Shown piece by piece: positions 7,841-15,585 of a stretch of DNA of 64,000 nucleotides. A program made the translations under genes and the position numbers. Where the stretch lies: contig JAKLFB010000017.1 of NCBI GenBank assembly GCA_022711435.1, positions 1 through 64,000 on the forward strand, written 5' to 3'. The notes below the pieces were generated by a model. That model had not been told where the DNA came from, did no database searches, and was given only the letters and a program-made list of their open reading frames with translations. Source of the stretch: Verrucomicrobiota bacterium (GTDB lineage Bacteria; Verrucomicrobiota; Verrucomicrobiia; Limisphaerales; UBA1319). Position 1 is the stretch's first letter, and each line of letters opens with the position of its first letter.

Positions 7841-9244
7841 TCATTGGCGATCGATCTCCTTTTTTTCGAGCCGGTAGCGGAGGTAATCGCGGGGCACGCT
7901 CAGGAGCCGCGCGGCCGCTGACAGGTTGCCCCCGCTCTGCCTCAGCGCGTGCCGAATGATGCGGAGCACGGCCTCTTCGACGGAAAACCCCGATGCCGGA
8001 ATCACGAATTCATCGTTGAACCAATCGTCGGATTTCAGGGGGAGCGCCGTCTGGGAGGCGTTCTGCCCGCCGAGGTGCCGGAAATCGAAATCCGGTCCCG
8101 ATTCGAACACGACGGCCCGTTCGAGTTCATGGGCCAACTCGCGGACGTTGCCGGGCCAGGGATGGCCCAGGAGGCGCTGGGCGCCCATCGGCGAGATCGA
8201 TCGCTTGGGCGTTCGATGCCGCCGGGAGATCTGTTCCAGAAGCAGCTCGGCCAGCCGCAGGATATCCATGCCGCGCTCGCGCAGCGGGGGGAGTCGGACC
8301 CGGAACAGATCCAAGCGATGGTAGAGATCCTCGCGAAACTGGCGGGCAGCGACCAGCTCGGTCAGGCTCTGGCTGGCGGCGGCGATGAGGCGCACGTCCA
8401 CCTGGATGGCCGCGTTGCCGCCGACGCGCCGTATCTTGCGGTCTTCGAGTGCGGTCAGCACCTTCGCCTGCAAGGCCAGAGAGAGGCTCGGCAGCTCGTC
8501 CAGGAAGAGCGTCCCGCCGGCGGCCGCCTCGAACAGGCCCATCCGCGCCGTCTTGGCGTCGGTGAACGCGCCGCGCTCGTGGCCGAACAGCTCCGACTCA
8601 GCCAGCGTTTCGGGCAAAGCGGAGCAGTTGACCTCGACGAGGGGCTGCGCCGAACGCGGTCCCTGCTGGTGGATCCATCGCGCGATTGTCGTCTTGCCCG
8701 TGCCGGTCTCGCCTTGGATGAGCACCGGGGGCGGCGTGCCTTCGACCCGCTGGTCGGCGGCGAGGATTTTCTCCAGCTGGGTCTTCACCTCCGCCAAGGC
8801 ATCGCCGAAGAAGAATCCCGCCAGGCCGGACTCCTCGCGGAGGTGCTCCTCGCGCCGGGCCGACTGCCGCGCCCGGCGCGCCCGCTCGAGCACCAGCGGC
8901 AGCTCCGCCGGATTGAACGGCTTGACCAGGTAATCGAGCGCGCCCAGCTTCATCGCCTCCACGACGCTGGGCACGTTGCTGTTGGCGGTCATGATGACGA
9001 TGCCGACCGATTTCGAGAAGGCCTTCTCGCGGAGCAGGTCCATCCCCATCCCATCGGGCAGGTTCAGATCGAGCAGGGCGAAATCGAAATCGAGCTCCCT
9101 GGCGAGCCGCCGGGCCGCCCCCAGCTCGCCGGCGCTGGTGACGTCCGCGCCGAGCCGTTCCAGCGCCGCCGCAATCTGCCGCCGCAGCAGCGGATCGTCT
9201 TCGAGGACCATCACGCTCAATCCCGTCAAGCTCGGTGGCTGCAT
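7841..9244 (-). CDS. NtrC-family sigma54-dependent response regulator
   Basis: A 467-residue regulator. The receiver domain (about 8-125) has the acidic pair Asp16/Asp17, phosphoacceptor Asp59 (FALLDLNLPDG) and the KPF lysine. The AAA+ domain (about 155-385) has Walker A GETGTGKT, the sigma54-contact loop written GAFTDA instead of GAFTGA, Walker B GTLFLDE, and the C-terminal WPGNVREL motif. A FIS-like helix-turn-helix ends the protein (NLSAAARLLSVPRDYLRYRL). The ATG at 9244 has GGAG ten bases upstream. It sits between two groups of secreted-protein genes, both preceded by sigma54-type elements, and probably controls both together with the kinase at 4211. The GAFTDA variant occurs in real activators but may alter sigma54 contact. 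Confidence 0.85.
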   Translation of the reverse strand: MQPPSLTGLSVMVLEDDPLLRRQIAAALERLGADVTSAGELGAARRLARELDFDFALLDLNLPDGMGMDLLREKAFSKSVGIVIMTANSNVPSVVEAMKLGALDYLVKPFNPAELPLVLERARRARQSARREEHLREESGLAGFFFGDALAEVKTQLEKILAADQRVEGTPPPVLIQGETGTGKTTIARWIHQQGPRSAQPLVEVNCSALPETLAESELFGHERGAFTDAKTARMGLFEAAAGGTLFLDELPSLSLALQAKVLTALEDRKIRRVGGNAAIQVDVRLIAAASQSLTELVAARQFREDLYHRLDLFRVRLPPLRERGMDILRLAELLLEQISRRHRTPKRSISPMGAQRLLGHPWPGNVRELAHELERAVVFESGPDFDFRHLGGQNASQTALPLKSDDWFNDEFVIPASGFSVEEAVLRIIRHALRQSGGNLSAAARLLSVPRDYLRYRLEKKEIDRQ

Positions 9245-9368
9245 CGGTTCAATGCTCCTAAAAAAACCGATCCCGGAAAAGCCAAAAGGACAGCACGGCT
9301 CCCGCCGCGGCTGTCCTTGCACGATCGAGGTTTTGTTCGCGTTTCAACCTGCCCGCGCAATCGCCCGC

Positions 9369-9806
9369 CTATTTCCCGGCGCGCACTGCAACCGTGTCCG
9401 ATCCGGCGAACGCAACACCGGCAACACCGTCAACGTCCTTGGTCAATCCTGTCAGGGTCAGCGTGGCCGAAGGCGGCGACACCAAGCCCTTGAGCTCGGT
9501 GAGGCTGAACTTGGCGACCAGGTTGCCGCAGTCGTCAGCCTTGGTCGCGACCACATCGAGGATCTCCGCTCCGTCGACAACGAGTTTGACTGAGGCCGTG
9601 TCAACCGAGCTGTAAGCCAGGTCGGTATGGACGGTCATCCAATCGCCGTTGGCGGCCGATTTCATGACGACAGCCGAAGGCGAGCACATGATCTCGACCG
9701 ATAATATGTCAGCCTGCGCCTTGAATGGCGCCAGCGCCAGCAGAAGGGCCGCACACAGCATACCCGCCCAGCGGAGGGGGTGGAGGAAAGTTGAATAGTT
9801 ATTCAT
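9369..9806 (-). CDS. Small secreted protein, function unknown
   Basis: A 145-residue protein with a signal peptide (AGMLCAALLLALAPFKAQA, probable cleavage after AQA). The mature part looks all-beta (VKLVVDGAEILDVVAT, ATLTLTGLT). It resembles no family I can name. It ends 124 bases before the response-regulator start and is transcribed towards it, so the two may be cotranscribed. A sigma54-type element lies 53 bases upstream. The frame could extend further upstream, but the signal peptide supports ATG 9806. No strong ribosome binding site is seen. Confidence 0.55.
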   Translation of the reverse strand: MNNYSTFLHPLRWAGMLCAALLLALAPFKAQADILSVEIMCSPSAVVMKSAANGDWMTVHTDLAYSSVDTASVKLVVDGAEILDVVATKADDCGNLVAKFSLTELKGLVSPPSATLTLTGLTKDVDGVAGVAFAGSDTVAVRAGK

Positions 9807-9859
9807 AGGAGAGAGTTGATTTTGTTGTTTGAGGCCATTCGTTGGCCGAGATATCCATG

Positions 9860-9875
9860 AGCAAGTCGCATGCCC
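9860..9875 (-). promoter_or_regulatory. sigma54-type -24/-12 promoter for the 9806 gene
   Basis: On the minus strand GGGCATG-CGAC-TTGC-T matches the sigma54 consensus at all key positions except the first base. It is 53 bases before the start codon of the small secreted protein, nearly the same distance as the 7590 element to its gene. Both share the GGCATGCG core. Confidence 0.65.
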
Positions 9876-10043
9876 GGCTCCCAAGCGATGCCGTAAACCG
9901 GCAACTCCCGCAGCATGGGTCCCTTGCAGAAGTCCAGCGATTCCCTTGATATTTGGGGGCGAATTGCGTGTTCGAGGTCCGAAATGGAACAAGTTCAGGC
10001 CGCATGCGTATCGAGAGGCCACTGGGCCAAAGGAGAACAGCGC

Positions 10044-10091
10044 TGGGGATTATTTCCCACCCTTCCCAAACGTGCTGGGGAAAATTTCCCA
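10044..10091. promoter_or_regulatory. Paired activator palindromes (UAS) upstream of the 9860 promoter
   Basis: TGGGGATTATTTCCCA (10044-10059) and TGGGGAAAATTTCCCA (10076-10091) are 32 bases apart, about three helical turns, so both face the same side of DNA. They lie about 170-215 bases upstream of the sigma54-type element. The same motif lies upstream of the 7590 promoter. Confidence 0.6.
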
Positions 10092-10344
10092 AAGGAAATT
10101 ATGTCGGGGCCGCTCAGGAGCCGACAATGGGGTTCACCACGAAGGGCTCGGGGAACACGAAGAGATGCGGGGCGGAATGCGGTAGGGAGGCTGGTCCTCG
10201 ACCCCAGCAGTCTCCATTGGGCCGGAGCCGTTCCTTGCGGGGGTAGGAGGTGATCACGGGGGGCGGAAGAGCACGCGAAGGAGCGCCGACGTCCTTGTCG
10301 GCTTGGCAGCCCTCTGGCGCGCAATTTGCTTCAGTCTGCCCTGA

Positions 10345-12213
10345 ATGAACAATCATCCACCGCTGAGGCGATGGTGCGTCTTGATCTTGCTCGTGGCGTC
10401 GGCCCCGCTCGTTAGCGCCGACGGTTTGCCTCTGCCCTCCTATCAGTGGCCGGATTTCGTCGGTTCGGCCAACTGTGCCGCTTGTCACACGGGACTGCAG
10501 GACGCCGCGCGGAACGACGTGTCGATCGACACGCACTGGCGGTCGACGATGATGGCCAACAGCGCCCGGGATCCATTCTGGCAAGCCAAGGTTGCCTCCG
10601 AAGTGTCGCGCAACCCGCACCTGCAAAGCGTTATCGAGGCCAAGTGCGCCACCTGCCACATGCCTTCGGCGAGGACTCAAGCCTTGGGGTTGAGCCTGCC
10701 TGTGGCCATCTCCGGCAGCGGCTTCCTCGATCCGGCCAACGCGTTGCATTCCGTTGCGATGGACGGCGTTTCGTGCGCCTTGTGCCATCAGATCGCCGAC
10801 CAGGCCCTGGGCCAATCCGAATCCTTCAGCGGCGGGTACACCGTGGACACCACGACCGCATCGCCTGACCGGCTGATCTACGGCCCGTTCCCTTCGCCAT
10901 TCACGGCGCAGATGCGCAATAACGTCGGGTTCACGCCTGTCCAGGGAATGCATGCCACCAACTCCGCCCTGTGTGGGGTCTGCCATAATTTGTGGACGCC
11001 CTACGTGGATGCCGAGGGGATTGTGCGGGGCGAGTTCCCGGAACAGATGATCTATAGCGAGTGGGAACAGAGCCAATACCGGCGGGCGCCCAATGCACGC
11101 CAATGCCAGGATTGCCACATGCCGCCGGCCGTCGGGGGCGTGAAGCTCTCGAATCGGGGCGGCCCCGGGCTGAACATGCCCGCCCGCAGCCCCTTCGGCC
11201 AGCACTTCTTCGTGGGGGCCAACACGCTGTTGCTCGACCTGTTCACCAACCAGATCGCACCGCTGGCCCTCACGGCTTCCTCAGCCCACTTCAGCGCCAC
11301 CCGGCAGCGCGCCATTGCCCAGCTCGAACAGCAGACGGCCCGGCTCATGGTGGCCGAGATCGGTGTTGGTTCGAATGAGCTGGCCGTCGCTCTGGTCGTG
11401 TCGAACCTCGCCGGGCACAAGCTCCCGAGCGGTTTTCCATCCCGTCGAGCCTGGCTTCACGTCTGGATTTCGGACGGGCAGGGGGCCGTGTTTTTCGAAT
11501 CCGGCCGGCCTGCCCCGGACGGATCGATCGCCGGCAACGATGCCGATGTTGACCCCGCGCGATGCGAACCGCACCGGCAAGTCATCGATCAGCCCGGCCA
11601 GGTGCAGATCTACGAAGCGATCATGCAGGACACCGGCGCTGCCATCACCCATACCTTGCTCCGCGCGGCCAGCTACCGAAAAGACAACCGGCTGCTGCCC
11701 GCTGGATTCGACAAAACGACCGCCGGCCCCGAGATCGTCCCCACCGCGGATCCCGCCGCGGACGCCGACTTTCAAGGCGGTTCGGACCGGCTGACATACC
11801 GCGTGAAGACAGCAGGTCATCCTGGCCCGTTCGTGGTGCGCGCCGAATTGCTCTACCAAACCCTCGCCCGCGGTTTCGCTGACGATTTGTTCCGCGACAC
11901 CGGCAGCGCCGCCGCCTCGTTTCAGGCCATGTTCGACGCTGCGGATCGCACGCCAGTCGCCATTGCCCAGGCCGCAGCGAATGTGGATCCCGCAGCCGCC
12001 GCCCGGATCGGGTCTCCCGAGCCATTGGCGGACGGCTCGGTCCGGCTGCCCGTGTTCGCCCCGATCTCGAGCACGAACCGTGTCGAGACGGCTGCCGACT
12101 TCACCCGCTGGACCACCCTGGCCACGCTTGTGCAAACAAGCAATCCAAGCTATTTCCTCGATCCATCGAGCAGCAATGCTGCTGCCAGGTTCTATCGCCT
12201 GCGCGCCCCGTAG
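10345..12213 (+). CDS. Exported multihaem cytochrome c family protein
   Basis: A 622-residue protein with a signal peptide (CVLILLVASAPLVSA). Five CxxCH haem-binding motifs occur in the first 260 residues: CAACH, CATCH, CALCH, CGVCH and CQDCH, in a cytochrome c554-like arrangement. The C-terminal half is haem-free and ends in a domain closing with AARFYRLRAP, a tail type shared with other exported proteins here. It is divergent from the 9806 gene, with the paired palindromes between them. It probably transfers electrons in the periplasm or at the cell surface; its partner is not evident. It lies just before the sigma54 activator of the ORP-like cluster but is separated from it by 190 bases. 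Confidence 0.75.
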   Translation: MNNHPPLRRWCVLILLVASAPLVSADGLPLPSYQWPDFVGSANCAACHTGLQDAARNDVSIDTHWRSTMMANSARDPFWQAKVASEVSRNPHLQSVIEAKCATCHMPSARTQALGLSLPVAISGSGFLDPANALHSVAMDGVSCALCHQIADQALGQSESFSGGYTVDTTTASPDRLIYGPFPSPFTAQMRNNVGFTPVQGMHATNSALCGVCHNLWTPYVDAEGIVRGEFPEQMIYSEWEQSQYRRAPNARQCQDCHMPPAVGGVKLSNRGGPGLNMPARSPFGQHFFVGANTLLLDLFTNQIAPLALTASSAHFSATRQRAIAQLEQQTARLMVAEIGVGSNELAVALVVSNLAGHKLPSGFPSRRAWLHVWISDGQGAVFFESGRPAPDGSIAGNDADVDPARCEPHRQVIDQPGQVQIYEAIMQDTGAAITHTLLRAASYRKDNRLLPAGFDKTTAGPEIVPTADPAADADFQGGSDRLTYRVKTAGHPGPFVVRAELLYQTLARGFADDLFRDTGSAAASFQAMFDAADRTPVAIAQAAANVDPAAAARIGSPEPLADGSVRLPVFAPISSTNRVETAADFTRWTTLATLVQTSNPSYFLDPSSSNAAARFYRLRAP

Positions 12214-12403
12214 CCCTCCTCGGCTGCGGGCTCGCGCGCTGTCCCGGTGCGCATCGTAGGGGCATGCGGCGGGACGCCGCCCGCACCCGCACGCGAGACG
12301 CCTGCGCCCCAAACGCCGGGAGCCGGCACTTGGCCTCCCGCCGCTCGGCAGCGGCGGCTATTGCATATATCCATATTCTTCAACATCCTCATGGCTGGCG
12401 GAC

Positions 12404-13747
12404 ATGAGCAGCGATTTACTCGATTACATACCCGATGGGGTGTTCACCGTGGATGCCGACTGGCGCATCACGCGGTTCAACCGCGCCGCAGAGCAGATCA
12501 CAGGTATTCGCCAGGAGGAAGCGATCGGGCGGCGCTGCTGCGACGTGTTCCATGCGAGCATCTGCGAGAGCGCCTGCACGCTGAGGCGGACCCTGGCGAC
12601 CGGCAGGCCGGTTGTGAACCAGGTGGTGTATATCGTCGATGCGGACGGGCGGCGGATTCCCATCAGCATCTCGACCGCGGTCCTCCGCGACGCCGCGGGC
12701 AAGGTGGCGGGGGGGATCGAGTGTTTCCGGGACTTGCGGATAGTCGAGGAGCTCCGCCGCCAGGCCGAGGCGCAGGATCAGTTCGCCGACATCATCGGCC
12801 GCAGCGCCGCGATGCAGCGCCTCTTCGAGCTTCTCCCGGCGATTGCCCATAGCGACAGCACGGTCCTCATCGAAGGGGCCAGCGGCACGGGCAAAGAGCT
12901 CTTCGCACGCGCCATCCACAACCTGTCCCGGCGCCGCAGAAAGAACTTCGTGGCGGTCAACTGCGGCGCGCTGCCTGACACGCTGCTCGAGTCCGAGCTC
13001 TTCGGCTACAAGGCCGGTGCGTTTACCGACGCCCGTCGCGACAAGCCCGGCCGGTTCGCCAGGGCCGAAGGCGGCACTCTGTTCCTGGACGAGATCGGAG
13101 ACGTCTCGCCCGCCATGCAGGTGCGCCTGCTGCGGGTTTTGCAGGAGCGATCCTACGAGCCGCTCGGATCCATCAAGCCGGTCCCGGCGGATGTGCGGAT
13201 CGTTGCCGCCACCCACCGGTCGCTCAGCCAATGGGTTCGCGAAGGCAAGTTCCGCGAGGATCTGTTCTATCGGATCCACGTCATCCGATTGGAGCTGCCC
13301 TCCCTTCGGGATCGCCGGGAGGACATCCCCCTGCTGATCGATCGGTTCATCGCGCTCTTCAATCGCCGCCAGGGCAAGGACATCCACGGCGTCTCCGACG
13401 ATGTCTTGGCCCGGCTCATGGAACACGATTTCCCCGGCAACGTGCGCGAGCTCGAGAACACCGTCGAACACGCCTTCGCGCTCTGCAGGGGCGGCTTGAT
13501 CAAGATGGCGCATCTGCCCGTCCATTTGCGGCCGGCAAGCCCCGCCCAGCGGGCCGATAAATCCCATCGGATGACGCTCCGGGCGATGGAGGAGGTGATG
13601 ATTCGAGATGCCCTCCGCCGGAACGATGGCAGCCGTGCCAAGACGGCCCGCGAGCTGGGGATCGACCCCAGCACCTTGTTCCGTAAGATCCGGTCGATGC
13701 GATCGTCCACACACGCCCCCGATGGGCCCGCGTCCACCGCCGGATAG
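12404..13747 (+). CDS. PAS-domain sigma54-dependent activator of the ORP-like cluster
   Basis: A 447-residue enhancer-binding protein. Residues 1-110 form a PAS domain ([19 protein letters not shown]) with a cysteine-rich stretch ([16 protein letters not shown]) that could sense redox state or metal. The AAA+ domain shows Walker [10 protein letters not shown], the loop GAFTDA, Walker B GTLFLDE and FPGNVREL. The FIS-type helix-turn-helix closes the protein ([20 protein letters not shown]). It lies upstream of, and in the same direction as, the ORP-like genes. In Desulfovibrio a cognate sigma54 regulator of this type controls the orange-protein operons, so the same role is inferred here. The ATG at 12404 is the first in frame with the PAS domain. 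Confidence 0.85.
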   Translation: MSSDLLDYIPDGVFTVDADWRITRFNRAAEQITGIRQEEAIGRRCCDVFHASICESACTLRRTLATGRPVVNQVVYIVDADGRRIPISISTAVLRDAAGKVAGGIECFRDLRIVEELRRQAEAQDQFADIIGRSAAMQRLFELLPAIAHSDSTVLIEGASGTGKELFARAIHNLSRRRRKNFVAVNCGALPDTLLESELFGYKAGAFTDARRDKPGRFARAEGGTLFLDEIGDVSPAMQVRLLRVLQERSYEPLGSIKPVPADVRIVAATHRSLSQWVREGKFREDLFYRIHVIRLELPSLRDRREDIPLLIDRFIALFNRRQGKDIHGVSDDVLARLMEHDFPGNVRELENTVEHAFALCRGGLIKMAHLPVHLRPASPAQRADKSHRMTLRAMEEVMIRDALRRNDGSRAKTARELGIDPSTLFRKIRSMRSSTHAPDGPASTAG

Positions 13748-13832
13748 GGCTGTTGCCGGTCGAGATGGCTAAGGCCAGCCTTTGGCCAACCTTCATCCTT
13801 GTTCCGGACGAGGATCTGCTCGCCGCAGCGCA

Positions 13833-13890
13833 GGCATGCGTCCGCGGTCCGAAGGGTTCGGAGCGCGGACCTACCAGCCTTGTCGCCCCC
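13833..13890. repeat. Dispersed GC-rich repeat
   Basis: The stretch GCATGCGTCCGCGGTCCGAAGG and the following GCGCGGACC resemble sequences near 30650 (opposite orientation), 49341 and 57838. The copies contain short inverted repeats and no coding potential, so this is probably a dispersed palindromic repeat family. Confidence 0.4.
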
Positions 13891-13929
13891 AATATTGTGA
13901 GTGCATCGAATAGAATCTCGGTCGAATTC

Positions 13930-13976
13930 ATTGCAAAAGGCAATGATCTTGCCGGCTTAAATCGTGCATAATGCAC
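13930..13976. promoter_or_regulatory. Inverted repeats upstream of the ORP-like operon
   Basis: Two inverted repeats lie here: ATTGC-aaaag-GCAAT (13930-13944) and the perfect palindrome GTGCATAATGCAC (13964-13976). They sit about 90-135 bases upstream of the sigma54-type element at 14065, in the range of enhancer sites, so they may bind the activator encoded at 12404. The region to 14092 is strongly AT-rich compared with its surroundings. Confidence 0.4.
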
Positions 13977-14064
13977 TTCAAGGTACAATGATAAGCATAG
14001 GAAAATAATTTACATTATGTTAATAATCAACATATTATATTACATAATATTGATGGCAATCAAT

Positions 14065-14080
14065 TGGCATGTCGAATGCT
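14065..14080 (+). promoter_or_regulatory. sigma54-type promoter for the ORP-like operon
   Basis: TGGCATG-TCGA-ATGC-T has correctly spaced GG and GC. A second overlapping candidate, TGGCAAT-CAAT-TGGC-A at 14054-14069, also has correct spacing and would leave a 12-13-base leader before ATG 14093, whereas the first would give an almost leaderless message. The two are embedded in a perfect inverted repeat ATTGAT-GGCA-ATCAAT (14049-14064). Confidence 0.55.
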
Positions 14081-14092
14081 AAATAAGTAGCG

Positions 14093-14527
14093 ATGACGAT
14101 TGCCTTGCCAATCTGCGAAGGCCGGATCTCGCCGGTCCTGGATGTGGCATGCCGGTTCATGGTCGTCGAGATCGCTGGCGGGCGGGAGATCAGCCGGCGG
14201 GAAGTGTTGATGGGCGAGACGCAGCCGGCGCTGCTGGTCAAGGGCATCAAGGAAATGGGCGCCCAGGTATTGCTCTGTGGCGCGATGTCCCAGCCGATTG
14301 CCCATTGGCTGGAAAGCGCCGGAGTGCGCGTCTGGCCCCATCTCTGCGGCGACGCCGATGCGGTGCTGCAGGCCTTTTTGTCGGATACGCTGGGGCGATC
14401 GGAATTCCGCATGCCCGGCTGTTGCGCGGGGCACTGCGGATGGCATCGCAACCGCTTTCGCCATCGCGGCCGTCTCCGGCGCAGCCCCCATCCAACACCC
14501 AATCCAACACCCAAACCATCCCTATGA
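14093..14527 (+). CDS. Dinitrogenase cofactor-like (NifX/NifB-type) protein, ORP cluster
   Basis: A 144-residue protein beginning MTIALPICEGRISPVLDVA, the standard start of the dinitrogenase iron-molybdenum cofactor family (pyruvate-formate/nitrogenase-accessory fold). Residues 1-100 cover the domain. The following segment has the cysteine-rich FRMPGCCAGHCGW, often seen in ORP-cluster members, then a basic Pro-rich tail. It is the first gene behind the sigma54-type elements and its stop overlaps the next start by four bases. In this family the fold binds metal clusters; the exact cargo is unknown. It is probably a cytoplasmic partner of the ATPases encoded downstream. Confidence 0.8.
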   Translation: MTIALPICEGRISPVLDVACRFMVVEIAGGREISRREVLMGETQPALLVKGIKEMGAQVLLCGAMSQPIAHWLESAGVRVWPHLCGDADAVLQAFLSDTLGRSEFRMPGCCAGHCGWHRNRFRHRGRLRRSPHPTPNPTPKPSL

Positions 14528-14883
14528 AATTTGCCGTGACATCGCAGGGGCCCGACCGGGAATCGCTCGTCGATCCGCGGTTCGGCCGGGCGCGTTTTTT
14601 TCGGGTCATTGACAGCGAAACCGGCCAGCAGACGGTCGTGGACAACGCATCGCGGGTGGATGCGGTCCAGGGGGCAGGGATTCAGGCGGCCCAGGCATTG
14701 GCGAGCCTGGGCGTTCAGGCGCTGGTGACGGGCCATGTCGGTCCCAAGGCCTGGGCGACTCTTCAGGCGGCGCGCATCGAGGTGTATGGAGTCGATGGCG
14801 GCACCGTTGCGCAGGCCATGGAGGCGTTTATGGCGCGAAAGCTTGCCCCGCTGTCGGGCGCGAATGTGGAAGGGCACTGGTGA
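14524..14883 (+). CDS. Dinitrogenase cofactor-like protein, possible orange-protein homologue
   Basis: A 119-residue protein (MKFAVTSQGPDRESLVDPRFGRARFF) that matches the dinitrogenase iron-molybdenum cofactor fold closely, including DPRFGRA near residue 20 and the LVTGHVGPKAW segment. It lacks the cysteine-rich tail of its neighbour. In Desulfovibrio, ORP is a small protein of this fold with a mixed molybdenum-copper-sulfide cluster. Whether this one carries such a cluster cannot be told from sequence. Its start overlaps the previous stop (ATGA), which indicates tight cotranslation. Confidence 0.8.
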   Translation: MKFAVTSQGPDRESLVDPRFGRARFFRVIDSETGQQTVVDNASRVDAVQGAGIQAAQALASLGVQALVTGHVGPKAWATLQAARIEVYGVDGGTVAQAMEAFMARKLAPLSGANVEGHW

Positions 14884-14921
14884 TCCAAACCAGCGTTGAA
14901 AATGAGCGAAAGGAAATTCAT

Positions 14922-15164
14922 ATGACACCCATGGGAGACGGAACGGGGCCATTAGGCCAAGGACCGGGTAGCGGCAGAGGAATGGGACGGTGCGGCGGCG
15001 GCCAGGGCCGAGGATGGGGCGGTGGCAGGGGCCAGGGCGGACGGCAGGGAGGCGGCGGACGCGGGCGCGGGCGCGGCCAGCAAGGCGGCTTTCGTCCAGG
15101 GGCGGTCCCCGGGCCGGGGCCCAACCCCATCAACCCACCAACCGAAGAGCAACCGAACCAATAA
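14922..15164 (+). CDS. Gly-rich DUF5320-like protein
   Basis: An 80-residue, extremely Gly/Arg-rich protein with an N-terminus (MTPMGDGTGPLGQGPGSGRG) typical of DUF5320-type proteins found beside NifX-like and MinD-like genes. The C-terminal tail is Pro-rich (PNPINPPTEEQ). A strong ribosome binding site (AAAGGAAA) precedes ATG 14922. It is probably intrinsically disordered; the role is unknown. The next gene starts with a similar N-terminus, so the two are likely duplicates. Confidence 0.65.
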   Translation: MTPMGDGTGPLGQGPGSGRGMGRCGGGQGRGWGGGRGQGGRQGGGGRGRGRGQQGGFRPGAVPGPGPNPINPPTEEQPNQ

Positions 15165-15180
15165 GCGAAAGGAGTTCATT

Positions 15181-15585
15181 ATGCCAGGTGGAGATCGAAC
15201 AGGGCCGATGGGCCAGGGACCGATGACCGGCTGGGGGGCCGGGTATTGCGGGGGTTCGGGCCAGCCGGGCTGGCTCAGCCAGAGGCAGGGCCGATGGGCG
15301 GGCCGAGGCCAAGGCGCAGGACGCGGCGGGGGTGGCGGCTGGCGAGGCGGGGGTGGGGGATGGGGCTTTCGCCACTGGTTTCACGCGACCGGATTGACCG
15401 GTTGGCAGCGAGCCGCGGCGAACAGACCGGCGTGGGGCGGGGCAGGGGCTGCGCCTGCCGGAACAGCCGATCTTCCGGGCGCGTCTCCGGACCAGGAACT
15501 GGCGTGGCTCAAGCAGCAGGCCAGCCAGTTGGAAACGGGGCTCGAACAAATCCGCAAACGGATTGCCGAACTCGATCCAGGATGA
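15181..15585 (+). CDS. DUF5320-family Gly-rich protein with C-terminal coiled coil
   Basis: A 134-residue protein starting MPGGDRTGPMGQGPMTGWGA, the signature of DUF5320, with one Cys in AGYCGG. A Gly/Trp-rich middle is followed by a coiled coil (QELAWLKQQASQLE, then EQIRKRIAEL) at residues about 105-132. AAAGGAG lies before the ATG. It overlaps the next ATPase gene by four bases (ATGA). These small proteins always sit with ParA/MinD-type ATPases and NifX-like proteins in ORP-related clusters, so a structural role in that complex is likely. Confidence 0.75.
   Translation: MPGGDRTGPMGQGPMTGWGAGYCGGSGQPGWLSQRQGRWAGRGQGAGRGGGGGWRGGGGGWGFRHWFHATGLTGWQRAAANRPAWGGAGAAPAGTADLPGASPDQELAWLKQQASQLETGLEQIRKRIAELDPG

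Noticed and set aside
12337..12358. CCGCCGCT-CGGC-AGCGGCGG hairpin as a terminator for the cytochrome gene
   Set aside because: It has a strong stem but is not followed by a T-run; it could equally be a repeat.
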